From positions 218,192 through 282,191 of the forward strand of contig CALWKD010000004.1 of assembly GCA_944381175.1 (NCBI GenBank): 64,000 nt of DNA. The letters are read 5' to 3'. Each line of letters begins with the position of its first letter. Position 1 is the stretch's first letter. The DNA is from an uncultured Clostridia bacterium (lineage in GTDB: Bacteria > Bacillota > Clostridia > Christensenellales > UBA1242). Shown piece by piece: positions 1 to 7,899 of the stretch. Under the pieces are notes generated by a model. It saw only the letters and a program-made list of their open reading frames with translations. It did no database searches and was not told where the DNA came from. The translations under genes and the position numbers were made by a program.

Positions 1-238
1 ATTGGTCTCGAAAATTTCAAACAAACTCGACAATATGATTGTTGAAAGAGATTATGCATTGAAACTCAAATTTGCACACCTAAACAAACTTAATCCACTT
101 GACATCTTGGCACTTGGGTATGCTAAAATAGAGCAAAGCGGAAAGAGCATCGGGAAACTTTCGCAATTGAACAAGGACGAGAGTTTTGAGGTGAACTTCA
201 TAGACGGCAAAATTCTTGCAAAAGGAGAGAATAAATGA
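1..238 (+). CDS. xseA: Exodeoxyribonuclease VII large subunit, C-terminal end (partial)
   Basis: Only the last 79 or so codons are in the window; the reading frame is open to the left edge, so the true start lies outside. The sequence around residues 30-78 (an LNPLDILALGYA stretch, then a short beta segment ending in a FIDGKI-like motif) is the usual C-terminus of the large subunit. This enzyme degrades single-stranded DNA in repair, acting with XseB. The stop overlaps the xseB start by four bases (ATGA), implying translational coupling. Identification rests on this tail plus the adjacent xseB. Confidence 0.9.
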   Translation, partial: LVSKISNKLDNMIVERDYALKLKFAHLNKLNPLDILALGYAKIEQSGKSIGKLSQLNKDESFEVNFIDGKILAKGENK

Positions 239-438
239 GTTACGAAGAAGCAATAAAGGAACTTGAAAATATCATCACAAGACTTGAGGGAGAACAGTTG
301 CCGTTGAAGACCGCACAGGAACTTTTCGAGCGTGCAAGGGAACTTTCAAAGTTTGCCCAAGAGGAACTTGAAAAGACAACTGGAAAACTTTACCAAATAA
401 AGAAAGAACTCGACGAAATTACGGAGGAGGAAGTATGA
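235..438 (+). CDS. xseB: Exodeoxyribonuclease VII small subunit
   Basis: This 67-residue protein is the usual size for XseB and is almost entirely helical. It begins with a SYEEAIKELENIITRLE segment typical of the family, followed by an acidic coiled-coil with LPL near residue 22 and a K-L-Y pattern near residue 50. Several copies assemble with one XseA to form exonuclease VII. It overlaps xseA at its start and proS at its end, each by four bases, so xseA-xseB-proS is read as one tightly coupled operon. Confidence 0.95.
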   Translation: MSYEEAIKELENIITRLEGEQLPLKTAQELFERARELSKFAQEELEKTTGKLYQIKKELDEITEEEV

Positions 439-2165
439 AGATAAGCAAACTTGTCGGCAAGCGTGTCAAAGAAAATCCAAGTGGTGCGACGCTTAAGAGC
501 CATATTTTGCTTTTGAGGGCAGGATTTATCAAACAAGTGGGGGCAGGTATTTTTTCACTTCTTCCACCAGCACAAAAAGTGAATTTGAAAATTCAAAACA
601 TAATCAGAGAGGAGATGAACGCAATCGGCGGTCAAGAGGTCCTTTTCCCTGTCGTTATGCCAAGAGAACTTTGGGATTTGAGCGGAAGATATTCCTCAAT
701 CAAGAGCGAAATGATAAGGTTTAAAGACCGAAACAACCACGATATGCTTCTTGGAATGACGCACGAAGAGGCGGCAGTGCATATGATGATGAACACTGCG
801 ACCAGCCACGAAGATTTGCCTTGTATGATTTATCAAATTCAAACCAAATTCCGTGACGAAGCAAGACCAAGAGGTGGACTTATCAGGGCGAGAGAATTTA
901 CAATGAAAGACGCCTATTCTTTCCACACCACACAAGAAGATTTGGATAATTATTACAAAAAGGTTTTGGACGCCTACATCAGGATTTACAAGAGAATTGG
1001 CTTCAGGAAATTTGTTGTTGTCGAGGGCGACAATGGAATTATGGGCGGGAAAATCTCACACGAGTTTATGGCTGTGACAGATGTCGGAGAGGACTACCTC
1101 GTGATTTGCCCAGAATGTCATTACAGCAGCAACAGAGAAGTTGCGGTTTCCGTCAAGGAAGAAAATGACCACACAGTTGTGGGAGGAATGCAAGAGGTTT
1201 TCACTGGAAACGCTCACACAATCGAAGAGGTTTGTGCATTTTTGGAAACTGACGAAAAACACACTGCAAAGGCGGTTTGCTACAAGACAACCGACGGCGG
1301 AAGACTTGTGATTGCATTTTTAAGAGGCGACTATGAGATAAACGAAAGCAAACTCTCAAAACTCGTCAAGAGCGAACTTGAATATGTCGATGTTGAGGAG
1401 TATGGACTTTGCGCTGGAAATATTGGCCTTGTCGGGCTTAATGTGCCAGATGATGCCTATGTTTTCTATGACCAAACGTTGAAAGGACTTGAAAATTTTG
1501 TGACTGGAGCGAACAAAAAAGACTTCCACATCAAAAATGTTTCAATGTCCAGAGATATGAAAGACGCAACCTTTGTCGATATTTCGCTTGTTAAAGAGGG
1601 AGAAAAGTGCGTTCACTGCGGACACACTTTGACCTTGACGAGAGGAATTGAAATCGGAAACATTTTCCAACTTGGCACTCGTTACACCAAGGCAATGGGG
1701 ATGAAAATCAATATGCCAGACGGCACAACAAAAGAGCCAATTATGGGGTGCTATGGAATTGGTGTCGGCAGGGCACTTGAGAGTATAATCGAGGAAAAGG
1801 CGGACGACAAAGGACTTGTTTGGCCAATGACGATTGCTCCTTGGCAGGTCTACTTCTGCCCAATCAGAATCGACGATGACAACATCTCCGCCATTTCGGA
1901 AGAGTTGTATAAGAGAATGGAGAAAGCAGGAATCGACGTGCTTTTTGACGACAGGGCAATCTCAGCGGGAGTGAAACTCACTGACAGCGAACTTATGGGC
2001 GTGCCAATTCGCGTTGTCATAAGCCCAAAGACAATGGCAAACACCGAGGCGGAGGTCACAATCAGAGAAACTGGCGAGAAATTGTTTATTCCAATCAATG
2101 ACCTCATCTCAGAACTCAAGATTATGATTGAGGACGAGATAAACGAGATTGAGAAAGATTTGTAA
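435..2165 (+). CDS. proS: Prolyl-tRNA synthetase (bacterial type with editing insertion)
   Basis: ProRS charges tRNA-Pro with proline in the cytoplasm. The 576-residue length fits the bacterial form. The class II catalytic core is visible as GAGIFSLLPP near residue 37, motif 2 (FRDEARPRGGLIRAREF) near 140-156, and motif 3 (GCYGIGVGRALESIIEE) near 440. The stretch between about 225 and 385 is the usual cis-editing INS domain that clears Ala-tRNA-Pro. The C-terminal anticodon-binding domain starts near residue 470 (APWQVYFCPI). The start codon overlaps the xseB stop. A strong terminator follows at 2192. Confidence 0.97.
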   Translation: MKISKLVGKRVKENPSGATLKSHILLLRAGFIKQVGAGIFSLLPPAQKVNLKIQNIIREEMNAIGGQEVLFPVVMPRELWDLSGRYSSIKSEMIRFKDRNNHDMLLGMTHEEAAVHMMMNTATSHEDLPCMIYQIQTKFRDEARPRGGLIRAREFTMKDAYSFHTTQEDLDNYYKKVLDAYIRIYKRIGFRKFVVVEGDNGIMGGKISHEFMAVTDVGEDYLVICPECHYSSNREVAVSVKEENDHTVVGGMQEVFTGNAHTIEEVCAFLETDEKHTAKAVCYKTTDGGRLVIAFLRGDYEINESKLSKLVKSELEYVDVEEYGLCAGNIGLVGLNVPDDAYVFYDQTLKGLENFVTGANKKDFHIKNVSMSRDMKDATFVDISLVKEGEKCVHCGHTLTLTRGIEIGNIFQLGTRYTKAMGMKINMPDGTTKEPIMGCYGIGVGRALESIIEEKADDKGLVWPMTIAPWQVYFCPIRIDDDNISAISEELYKRMEKAGIDVLFDDRAISAGVKLTDSELMGVPIRVVISPKTMANTEAEVTIRETGEKLFIPINDLISELKIMIEDEINEIEKDL

Positions 2166-2191
2166 GAAAATAATAATGTAAAAACCTTCAA

Positions 2192-2221
2192 AAGTCCTTC
2201 AAATGCGAGGGACTTTTTTTG
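2192..2221 (+). terminator. Intrinsic terminator after proS
   Basis: A 9-bp stem (AAGTCCTTC paired with GAGGGACTT, one G-U) encloses the loop AAATGC and is followed by a T-run. It closes the xseA-xseB-proS operon. Confidence 0.9.
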
Positions 2222-2243
2222 TCGTTTTTGCACAAATTAGGTA

Positions 2244-2272
2244 TTGACAACAAGTGCGTTTTATTCTATAAT
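2244..2272 (+). promoter_or_regulatory. Sigma-A-type promoter for the 870-residue gene
   Basis: TTGACA at 2244-2249 and TATAAT at 2267-2272 are separated by exactly 17 bases. It lies just after the proS terminator and 25 bases before the start codon at 2298. Confidence 0.9.
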
Positions 2273-2297
2273 TTATAAGTAAATTTTCGGAGGTTTT

Positions 2298-4910
2298 ATG
2301 GATAGCGAAACAAGACAAATGCTTGCAGACGAACTTCAGTCAGTGCTTGCTGACACATTTAAACTTAGAAGCGAAGATATCAAAAAATACATAACAAAAA
2401 TTCTTGACGAAAAAGATGAGGAGGCTGTTTGGGCTCTCACCGATTTTTTCCTTAAATTCAAGAAATACAACATAGACGGAGTTTACAGTTTGGAACGCTC
2501 CAAGGCGAGCAAGGAAGTTGTGAACAGGGCGATAAAGATGTATTACACAAACAAGGAGAGAATCCAAGACAACTTTTTTGTCGCTATGGATTTTGCTCAA
2601 AAGCAGGGGATCGACCCAGTTCAAGTTGCCACAATGGAAAACTTGAGAAAACTGACAAGAAGCATTTACGAAAACACCTACAACGCTCTCACAAAGGTGC
2701 AATACGAGGACCCAATCACTGGGCAAATGTTCACACTTTACAATGATGCAGAATTTAAGGAATTGATTGAAAATTGTGCGTCTGCTATATGCAAAGTCAA
2801 TGAAAATGTTGTTGGAGAGGTTTATTCGATTCTTTCCATTTTCGGCTATGACAAGGAAAACAAAACCTATTATGTAAGCAAAAATGACGCAAAAGATATG
2901 ATGAAGAGGTGTGGTTCGCTTTTGACATTCCCACCAGAGAGACTGAAAGAAAACATCGAGTTTTTGAGATTGCACTTTATTCCACCGATGAGCAATGCCG
3001 AACTTGTCTGCCGAATCAGCAAATCTCCATCAATTTTGACCATTGACAAGGAGAAGATAAACAAGTTTGAAGATTGTATTTTCGAGAATTTGACTGACCT
3101 TAGGGCAACCAATCCAGCACTTTTCCCACAAGGAAAAGAATTTAAGGAGTTCGCCAGAAAATACGCTCGCGAGTCCACTTTCAACATCGAAAAACTATCC
3201 TCAATCAATGGCTTAAACAAGGACAACTTGAAGCAATTCTCAAAGGTGAAAGATATTCTCGTAAAATATCTTGGACCGAAGAATGCTTTTGAGACTTTCA
3301 CAGATTTCAATGTGCTTTCGACTGACCCACAGGTTTTGGACGCATTGCTTGAGAAGTTTGTGCAGTTTGACAAGGAAAACAACTCTTTCAAAATGAGAAC
3401 ATTTTTCATAAAGCATCCAGCAAGTGCTTTAAACATCTTGCAAAGTGACCAGCCAATCACTTCAACATCTTTCCAACCATCCAAAAGAGCCCCACGAAAG
3501 CCAAAAGAGGTTGATGTTTCAAGTATGCCGACCGATGCGAAGAGCAATGCATATTTGACAAGTTCAGAAAAAGCGAAAGTTGAGAATTTGTTTGAAAACG
3601 CAAAGAGCCGACTCAAAGCAAGGACAACAAGAAAGATTGTTGACGGCGTTGAGCAACTTTCAGAAGAGGAGCAAGAAGAAAAAGATTATTGGCAAGAAAT
3701 TTTCGACAGACTTCAAGATGATTTTGATGCCAGCAAGTGCACTTCCGCTTTTGACGAAATTTTGTCAAGAACAGAGATGACTATTGATGCGAAAAAGGGC
3801 AAAGGTTACGCGGACAAAACCTTCAAAATCAGCGAGATGAAAGCCCTCTACTCCAAGTATCTTGAACTTTGCAAAGGGGCAGAACCTTATGCGGAATCAT
3901 TCTTCAAATATTTGGAAAAGTTATGCGATTGCGAGCGAAAAGCAAAAAATATCAAAGGTTGCACGCCAAATTATTATTTTTCGACAATAACCGAAACAAC
4001 AAAAATTGGAAATGAGTTTTTTGACAGTGCTTTTGAGGCGGACAAGATTATGAAAAAACTTCTTGTCGAAGTGCTTTACAAGGGTGAAAAAATCGTCAAA
4101 GATTTAAAAATTCCAAGCAATAGATTTGAAAAATTCTGTTTTGACAGGTCTTTGGATAAAAATGGTATAATCAAGTTGTTCTCATTTTCGGTTTTGTTTG
4201 TTGAATATGCAAACTTCTTGGCTGAGAATGCGGACAAAATAATCGGTTATGAATTAGAAAATAAAAAATTCTCAGATGCTTATGACAACTTCCTCTTTGA
4301 AAAAATTGCTGTGAAAGATATGTATTATTGTTTGAAGTTCAGAGAATTGGCGGTTGACAAAATTTGTGATTTGATTGACCCAATTATGTCACCAATAAAT
4401 GAAATTGACCCAACAAGCAATTACAATATCAAACTCAGAAGAAGTGCAAGCCAAAAATATGTGGGTTACTCAGTGCTAAATCCTATGAATCATCGTCCAC
4501 TTGGATTTGAAAACATCGGGGGAGATGATATAGTTTCCTTGGCGATGAAAGCAAACAACTTTGCCTTGAGAAGAATGCTCTCTGATGAAGGGAAGAAATT
4601 CATTGATATGTGCAGAAGAGGAGTTGGGAAATTTGCGTATGAAGCCGATTATTATGACGGTTTTTACACCACTCATTCGGGAATCTGCGTTTATTGCAAA
4701 GAGAAGGATAAATCAGTTGCGATTTTCTTTGACGAACCAAACATGGACAAGGCGAAATTTGAAAATGTTGGGATTAAGCCACTTCCTGAGGACTTGGCAA
4801 AAGAAGTGAGCGTCATCACAAATTCAAGAAACAACGAAATGCATTACACGGACGATGATCTCAAATCAATGGCACCACTTAAGCCAACAGTCCAAGCAAA
4901 ATACAAATAA
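2298..4910 (+). CDS. Large uncharacterised helical protein with mTERF-like repeat segments
   Basis: I do not recognise this 870-residue protein as a named family. It has no signal peptide or membrane segment, so it should be cytoplasmic, and it is rich in Lys, Glu, Asn and Phe. Two stretches look like the helical repeats of mTERF proteins. One is near residues 205-260, where SLLTFPPERLKENIEFL is followed by SPSILTIDKEKI. The other is near 335-385, with KYLGPKNAFETFTDF and then TDPQVLDALLEKF. A basic, Pro-rich linker lies near 395-410 (SKRAPRKPK). The C-terminal third appears to be a separate domain with a CVYCKEKDKSVAIFF stretch. A GGAGG site precedes the start; the gene has its own strong promoter and is monocistronic. 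The mTERF resemblance is my inference by eye. Confidence 0.75.
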   Translation: MDSETRQMLADELQSVLADTFKLRSEDIKKYITKILDEKDEEAVWALTDFFLKFKKYNIDGVYSLERSKASKEVVNRAIKMYYTNKERIQDNFFVAMDFAQKQGIDPVQVATMENLRKLTRSIYENTYNALTKVQYEDPITGQMFTLYNDAEFKELIENCASAICKVNENVVGEVYSILSIFGYDKENKTYYVSKNDAKDMMKRCGSLLTFPPERLKENIEFLRLHFIPPMSNAELVCRISKSPSILTIDKEKINKFEDCIFENLTDLRATNPALFPQGKEFKEFARKYARESTFNIEKLSSINGLNKDNLKQFSKVKDILVKYLGPKNAFETFTDFNVLSTDPQVLDALLEKFVQFDKENNSFKMRTFFIKHPASALNILQSDQPITSTSFQPSKRAPRKPKEVDVSSMPTDAKSNAYLTSSEKAKVENLFENAKSRLKARTTRKIVDGVEQLSEEEQEEKDYWQEIFDRLQDDFDASKCTSAFDEILSRTEMTIDAKKGKGYADKTFKISEMKALYSKYLELCKGAEPYAESFFKYLEKLCDCERKAKNIKGCTPNYYFSTITETTKIGNEFFDSAFEADKIMKKLLVEVLYKGEKIVKDLKIPSNRFEKFCFDRSLDKNGIIKLFSFSVLFVEYANFLAENADKIIGYELENKKFSDAYDNFLFEKIAVKDMYYCLKFRELAVDKICDLIDPIMSPINEIDPTSNYNIKLRRSASQKYVGYSVLNPMNHRPLGFENIGGDDIVSLAMKANNFALRRMLSDEGKKFIDMCRRGVGKFAYEADYYDGFYTTHSGICVYCKEKDKSVAIFFDEPNMDKAKFENVGIKPLPEDLAKEVSVITNSRNNEMHYTDDDLKSMAPLKPTVQAKYK

Positions 4911-4928
4911 GTCAAGCAAAAGGGATTC

Positions 4929-4993
4929 AAGACTCATAGTCTTTGAAACTAGCAAAAAAAAATAGTGGGAATAATTTTACCACTATTTTTTTG
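4929..4993 (+). terminator. Two-hairpin terminator module, copy 1
   Basis: A small 6-bp hairpin (AAGACT, loop CAT, AGTCTT; 4929-4943) is followed by TGAAACTAGC and then a strong terminator stem. In that stem AATAGTGG at 4961-4968 pairs with CCACTATT at 4980-4987, flanked by A- and T-runs. The same module recurs at 7784-7848 with a compensatory change in the first stem. It closes the 870-residue gene. Confidence 0.85.
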
Positions 4994-5067
4994 TATTAGT
5001 TTAAAGAATGAATGACAAAAAGCCTTTTTTTTGTCCTAAAATTTATCCAAAGAAAATATATTAGATT

Positions 5068-5649
5068 ATGAAATCAAGCAGTTTCAGGTGGGCATTTAAG
5101 ATTTTCATTTTGTCCATCTCGCTTTCCATTGTGTTCAGCGTAATCTCACAAAGCCTTTTCCCACGGCTATCTGTTTTTGTGTCGCTTTTTGTGATTGCGT
5201 TTTTTGTGTTTGTAAGCACGGTTTTTGATATGGTTGCTGTTGCTGTGACCTCTGCAAACACACAAAATCTCGCAAATTATCAAAACGAAAAAGAATATAA
5301 AACAGCACTCAGACTTGTCGAAAACACAGAAAAAATTGCCTCATTTTGTGGAGATGTTGTGGGAGATATTTGCAGTATCTTAAGCGGAGCAGGTGGTGTG
5401 AGTTTGGTGATAAATATGGGCATAACCGACCCGAATGTCGATTTCATAATCACTTGTCTTGTAAGTTCTCTAATTGCAGGACTCACAATTTTCTGCAAGG
5501 CAATTATGAAGACATATGCGGTGAAGAACGCAGAAAAAGTTGTACTCAAAATCGCCTCAATTATGAGCGTCTCGCCAATGAATTGGTTGAAAACGAAACT
5601 GAAGGCAAGGCAAAACAAGGAGCAAAAGACCAAAACAAAGAAAGATTGA
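5068..5649 (+). CDS. Integral membrane protein of unknown function (CorB/DUF21-like appearance)
   Basis: The 193-residue protein starts with two adjacent hydrophobic segments (residues 8-30 and 33-60). A soluble, Glu/Asn-rich stretch (65-95) follows, with a CGDVVGDICSILSG motif near 94-107. Two more membrane segments (about 107-150) precede a strongly basic C-terminal tail. The N-terminal architecture resembles clostridial membrane proteins often labelled CorB-like or DUF21-like, but the CBS domains of true CorB/CNNM proteins are missing. No clear Shine-Dalgarno sequence precedes the ATG; a TATATT sits five bases upstream, so translation could start on a very short leader. Function is not assigned. 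Confidence 0.7.
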   Translation: MKSSSFRWAFKIFILSISLSIVFSVISQSLFPRLSVFVSLFVIAFFVFVSTVFDMVAVAVTSANTQNLANYQNEKEYKTALRLVENTEKIASFCGDVVGDICSILSGAGGVSLVINMGITDPNVDFIITCLVSSLIAGLTIFCKAIMKTYAVKNAEKVVLKIASIMSVSPMNWLKTKLKARQNKEQKTKTKKD

Positions 5650-5734
5650 AAATAGTCTGCCTTGGTGAAAACCGAAAATTTTTTTTGAAACGAATCGATT
5701 TTCTTTGAAAATTTTGAAAAATTCAAAAAAATAG

Positions 5735-5763
5735 TTGACAAAGCGAGTTTGTTGTGGTATTAT
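5735..5763 (+). promoter_or_regulatory. Promoter of the infC-rpmI-rplT operon
   Basis: TTGACA at 5735-5740 and TATTAT at 5758-5763 are 17 bases apart, and the -10 is extended by TGG. The start codon is about 145 bases downstream, leaving a long leader. Confidence 0.9.
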
Positions 5764-5909
5764 AGGCAGGTAAGAAAGCAGAAGTCCTCCTTCTCACCTA
5801 TCGAATTTCGTTTTGATATGGTCAAAAATTTTGAATAAATTATTCTTGATTTTTGTTTTGGTAGGATTTTTGCGTCCTACCAATTTTTATTTAAAAGGAG
5901 ATTACGACA
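5764..5909 (+). promoter_or_regulatory. infC leader with attenuator terminator (L20-leader type)
   Basis: The leader begins with a complex hairpin region around AGAAGTCCTCCTTCTCACCT (5779-5801). It ends in a strong terminator: TTGGTAGGA at 5858-5866, loop TTTTTGCG, TCCTACCAA at 5875-5883, then a T-run to 5890. The infC ribosome site (AAGGAG, 5895-5900) lies just after it. In Bacillus subtilis the same operon is autoregulated by L20, which promotes premature termination in such a leader. That mechanism here is inferred from position and structure. Confidence 0.85.
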
Positions 5910-6425
5910 ATTTTTAAGGAACTGTTGACAAACAATCAAATTTCTGCAAAAGAAGTAAGACTTATTGGAGAAAATGGAGAACAACTTGGTGTTCTTTCGA
6001 CCGATGAGGCGCAAGCGATTGCGGACAAAAATGGAGTTGATTTGGTTTTGATGAACCCAAACGGAAATCCTCCTGTTTGCAAACTTATGGACTATGGCAA
6101 ATACAAGTTTGACGCCGTGAAGAAAGAAAAGGAACTGAGAAAAAACCAAAAAATCAGTGAAATCAAGGAAATTCAACTCTCTATGAGAATTGATGATTAT
6201 CACATTAGTTTCAAACTTAAAAATGCTCAAAAAATCTTGCAGGAAGGGGACAAGGTCAAGGTCTCACTCAGAATGAGAGGAAGAGAACAAGCATATTCAC
6301 AAAATGCCGTTGAGATTGTGAAGAAGTTTGTGAGCGACCTGTCTGAGTATGGTTTTATTGAGAAAGAACCTGTTATTATGGGAAGAAACGTCTCTGTCGT
6401 AATCAACCCAAAGAAATCAAAGTAA
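5910..6425 (+). CDS. infC: Translation initiation factor IF-3
   Basis: IF-3 binds the 30S subunit and checks the start codon and initiator tRNA. I place the start at the ATT codon 5910-5912. It lies nine bases after AAGGAG, and translation from it gives the family N-terminus (M)FKELLTNNQI. There is no ATG or GTG in frame nearby, and the TTG at 5925 would cut off conserved residues. An AUU start is a known autoregulatory feature of infC in Escherichia coli and others, since IF-3 discriminates against it. The 171-residue protein shows the N-domain, the basic linker near residues 75-90, and the C-domain motif GREQAYSQNAVEIV. Confidence 0.97.
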   Translation: MFKELLTNNQISAKEVRLIGENGEQLGVLSTDEAQAIADKNGVDLVLMNPNGNPPVCKLMDYGKYKFDAVKKEKELRKNQKISEIKEIQLSMRIDDYHISFKLKNAQKILQEGDKVKVSLRMRGREQAYSQNAVEIVKKFVSDLSEYGFIEKEPVIMGRNVSVVINPKKSK

Positions 6426-6440
6426 AAGGAGAAAAGAAAA

Positions 6441-6635
6441 ATGCCTAAAATGAAGACACACAGCGGTGCAAAGAAAAGATTTCATCTTACCGCATCTGGA
6501 AAAGTTAAGTATGCAAGACCAAACAAAGGTCACTTCTTGACAAGCAAATCACAAGGAAGAAAAAGAAAACTCAGAAAAGGGTCTTATATTGCTGGGAAGA
6601 ACGCAGACAATATCAAGACTTTGCTCTGCAAGTAA
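6441..6635 (+). CDS. rpmI: 50S ribosomal protein L35
   Basis: The 64-residue, strongly basic protein begins PKMKTHSGAKKRF and carries the conserved KGHFLTSKS and RKRKLRKG stretches. L35 is a late-assembling large-subunit protein. It lies 15 bases after infC with AAAGGAG before its ATG, and is followed by rplT, the universal IF3-L35-L20 order. Confidence 0.99.
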   Translation: MPKMKTHSGAKKRFHLTASGKVKYARPNKGHFLTSKSQGRKRKLRKGSYIAGKNADNIKTLLCK

Positions 6636-6650
6636 TAGGGAGGTTTAGCG

Positions 6651-6998
6651 ATGAGAATTAAAAGAGGTGTAAACGCAGCAAAAAAGCGTAGAAAGATTTT
6701 GAAACAAGCAAAAGGTTACTTTGGAGCAAAGAGTAAACTTTACAGAACTGCAAGAGAGCAGGTTATGAAGAGCGGGCAATACGCTTATGTTGGAAGAAAG
6801 CAAAAGAAGAGAGATTTCCGTGCTCTTTGGATCACAAGAATCAATGCTGCTTGCAGATTGAATGATATTTCTTACAGCAGATTTATCAGCGGACTCAAAA
6901 AAGCAAACGTAACACTCAACAGAAAGGTGCTTGCAGATATGGCAGTTAGAGAGCCAGACGCTTTTGCAAACCTTGTTGAAGTTGCAAAGAAGGCGTAA
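6651..6998 (+). CDS. rplT: 50S ribosomal protein L20
   Basis: The 115-residue protein begins [18 protein letters not shown] and contains the conserved [11 protein letters not shown] and [14 protein letters not shown] motifs. L20 nucleates 23S rRNA folding. In Firmicutes it also represses its own operon by binding the infC leader, which fits the attenuator at 5858-5890. The ribosome site GGGAGG lies eight bases before the start. Its last codons carry the ribosome site of the next gene. Confidence 0.99.
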   Translation: MRIKRGVNAAKKRRKILKQAKGYFGAKSKLYRTAREQVMKSGQYAYVGRKQKKRDFRALWITRINAACRLNDISYSRFISGLKKANVTLNRKVLADMAVREPDAFANLVEVAKKA

Positions 6999-6999
6999 G

Positions 7000-7737
7000 T
7001 TGCTTACGGCGAGCAAAAATTTCATAGCAAACATAAAAAAGCAAAAACACGAAAACAAGTCTTTGCTTTTTTTAGATAATGTCAAAATTATCAAGGACGC
7101 AATCTTAAACAGGGCAATTGAGGTTCAGTGTATTTTGACAAGCCTTGAAAATCTGCCTTTTGAGTTTGAAGAGTCAAAAGTTTTTCACACAGATGAGCGA
7201 ACAATCAAGCAACTTGCAAACACTGTCACACCACAGAAAGTATTATGCATTGCATACCTCACACAATATGTTGTGGAAGTGCCAAAAACAAACTTTTTGG
7301 TGTTGGACGGCTTGCAAGACCCAGGAAATGTCGGAACACTTATTCGCACAGCCAAAGCGTGTGGTTTTGAGTATGTGTTTTTGGTGGACTCCGTGAGAAA
7401 AACGAATGAAAAACTCATAAGAAGTTCCGTCGGTGCGGTCTTTGACAGCAAGGTTTATCAGATGCAGAAAGAGGAATTTGTTGATTTTGCAAAGAAAAAC
7501 AATTTGAAACTGATTATGACAGATATGGAAGGCGAAAATATTTTTGATTTTCAGACCGACGAGACGATTGGTGTTGTCGTTGGAAATGAGGGAAACGGAG
7601 TGAGTGAAGAGATTGAAAAACTTTGCTTCAAGACTGTCCGCATCCCAATGGCGAAGGGAATTGAAAGTCTAAACGCTGGGGTTTCTGGTTCAATTGTTAT
7701 GTATGAAATCAACAAAAACAAACCCTTTTTAAAATAG
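7000..7737 (+). CDS. SpoU/TrmH-family RNA 2'-O-methyltransferase
   Basis: This is a SpoU-class methyltransferase acting on rRNA or tRNA ribose with S-adenosylmethionine; the exact target is not determinable here. I choose the TTG at 7000. It follows AAAGAAGG by six bases, sits two bases after the rplT stop, and gives the usual beginning (LTASKNFIANIKK). An upstream in-frame start would overlap rplT by almost 70 bases. The N-terminal substrate-binding domain spans roughly residues 1-85. The trefoil-knot domain shows the three SpoU motifs: LQDPGNVGTLIRTAKA near 107-122, IGVVVGNEGNGVS near 193-205, and IPMAKGIESLNAGVSGSIVMYE near 215-236. It follows L20 directly and may be co-transcribed. Confidence 0.92.
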   Translation: MLTASKNFIANIKKQKHENKSLLFLDNVKIIKDAILNRAIEVQCILTSLENLPFEFEESKVFHTDERTIKQLANTVTPQKVLCIAYLTQYVVEVPKTNFLVLDGLQDPGNVGTLIRTAKACGFEYVFLVDSVRKTNEKLIRSSVGAVFDSKVYQMQKEEFVDFAKKNNLKLIMTDMEGENIFDFQTDETIGVVVGNEGNGVSEEIEKLCFKTVRIPMAKGIESLNAGVSGSIVMYEINKNKPFLK

Positions 7738-7783
7738 TGCGATTGACACAAAATAAAATCGGAGAAAATAAAAAGGAAGTGTG

Positions 7784-7848
7784 AAGGCTTCTAGCCTTTG
7801 AAACTAGCAAAAAAATAGTGGAAATAACTTTTACCACTATTTTTTTAT
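7784..7848 (+). terminator. Two-hairpin terminator module, copy 2
   Basis: This copy has AAGGCT, loop TCT, AGCCTT (7784-7798), then TGAAACTAGC and a TAGTGG/CCACTA stem flanked by A- and T-runs. It can serve both the rightward methyltransferase gene and the leftward gene ending at 7900. Compared with copy 1 at 4929-4993, one A-T pair of the first stem has become G-C. Confidence 0.85.
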
Positions 7849-7899
7849 TTGTTTGAAATTGCTTAACTAAAATTGCTCCTTATTTTATTTAGAAAGTTT

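Noticed and set aside
2340..2975. Leftward 211-codon frame opposite the 870-residue gene
   Set aside because: No ribosome site or promoter and Cys/Phe-rich antisense composition; the sense frame has both signals.
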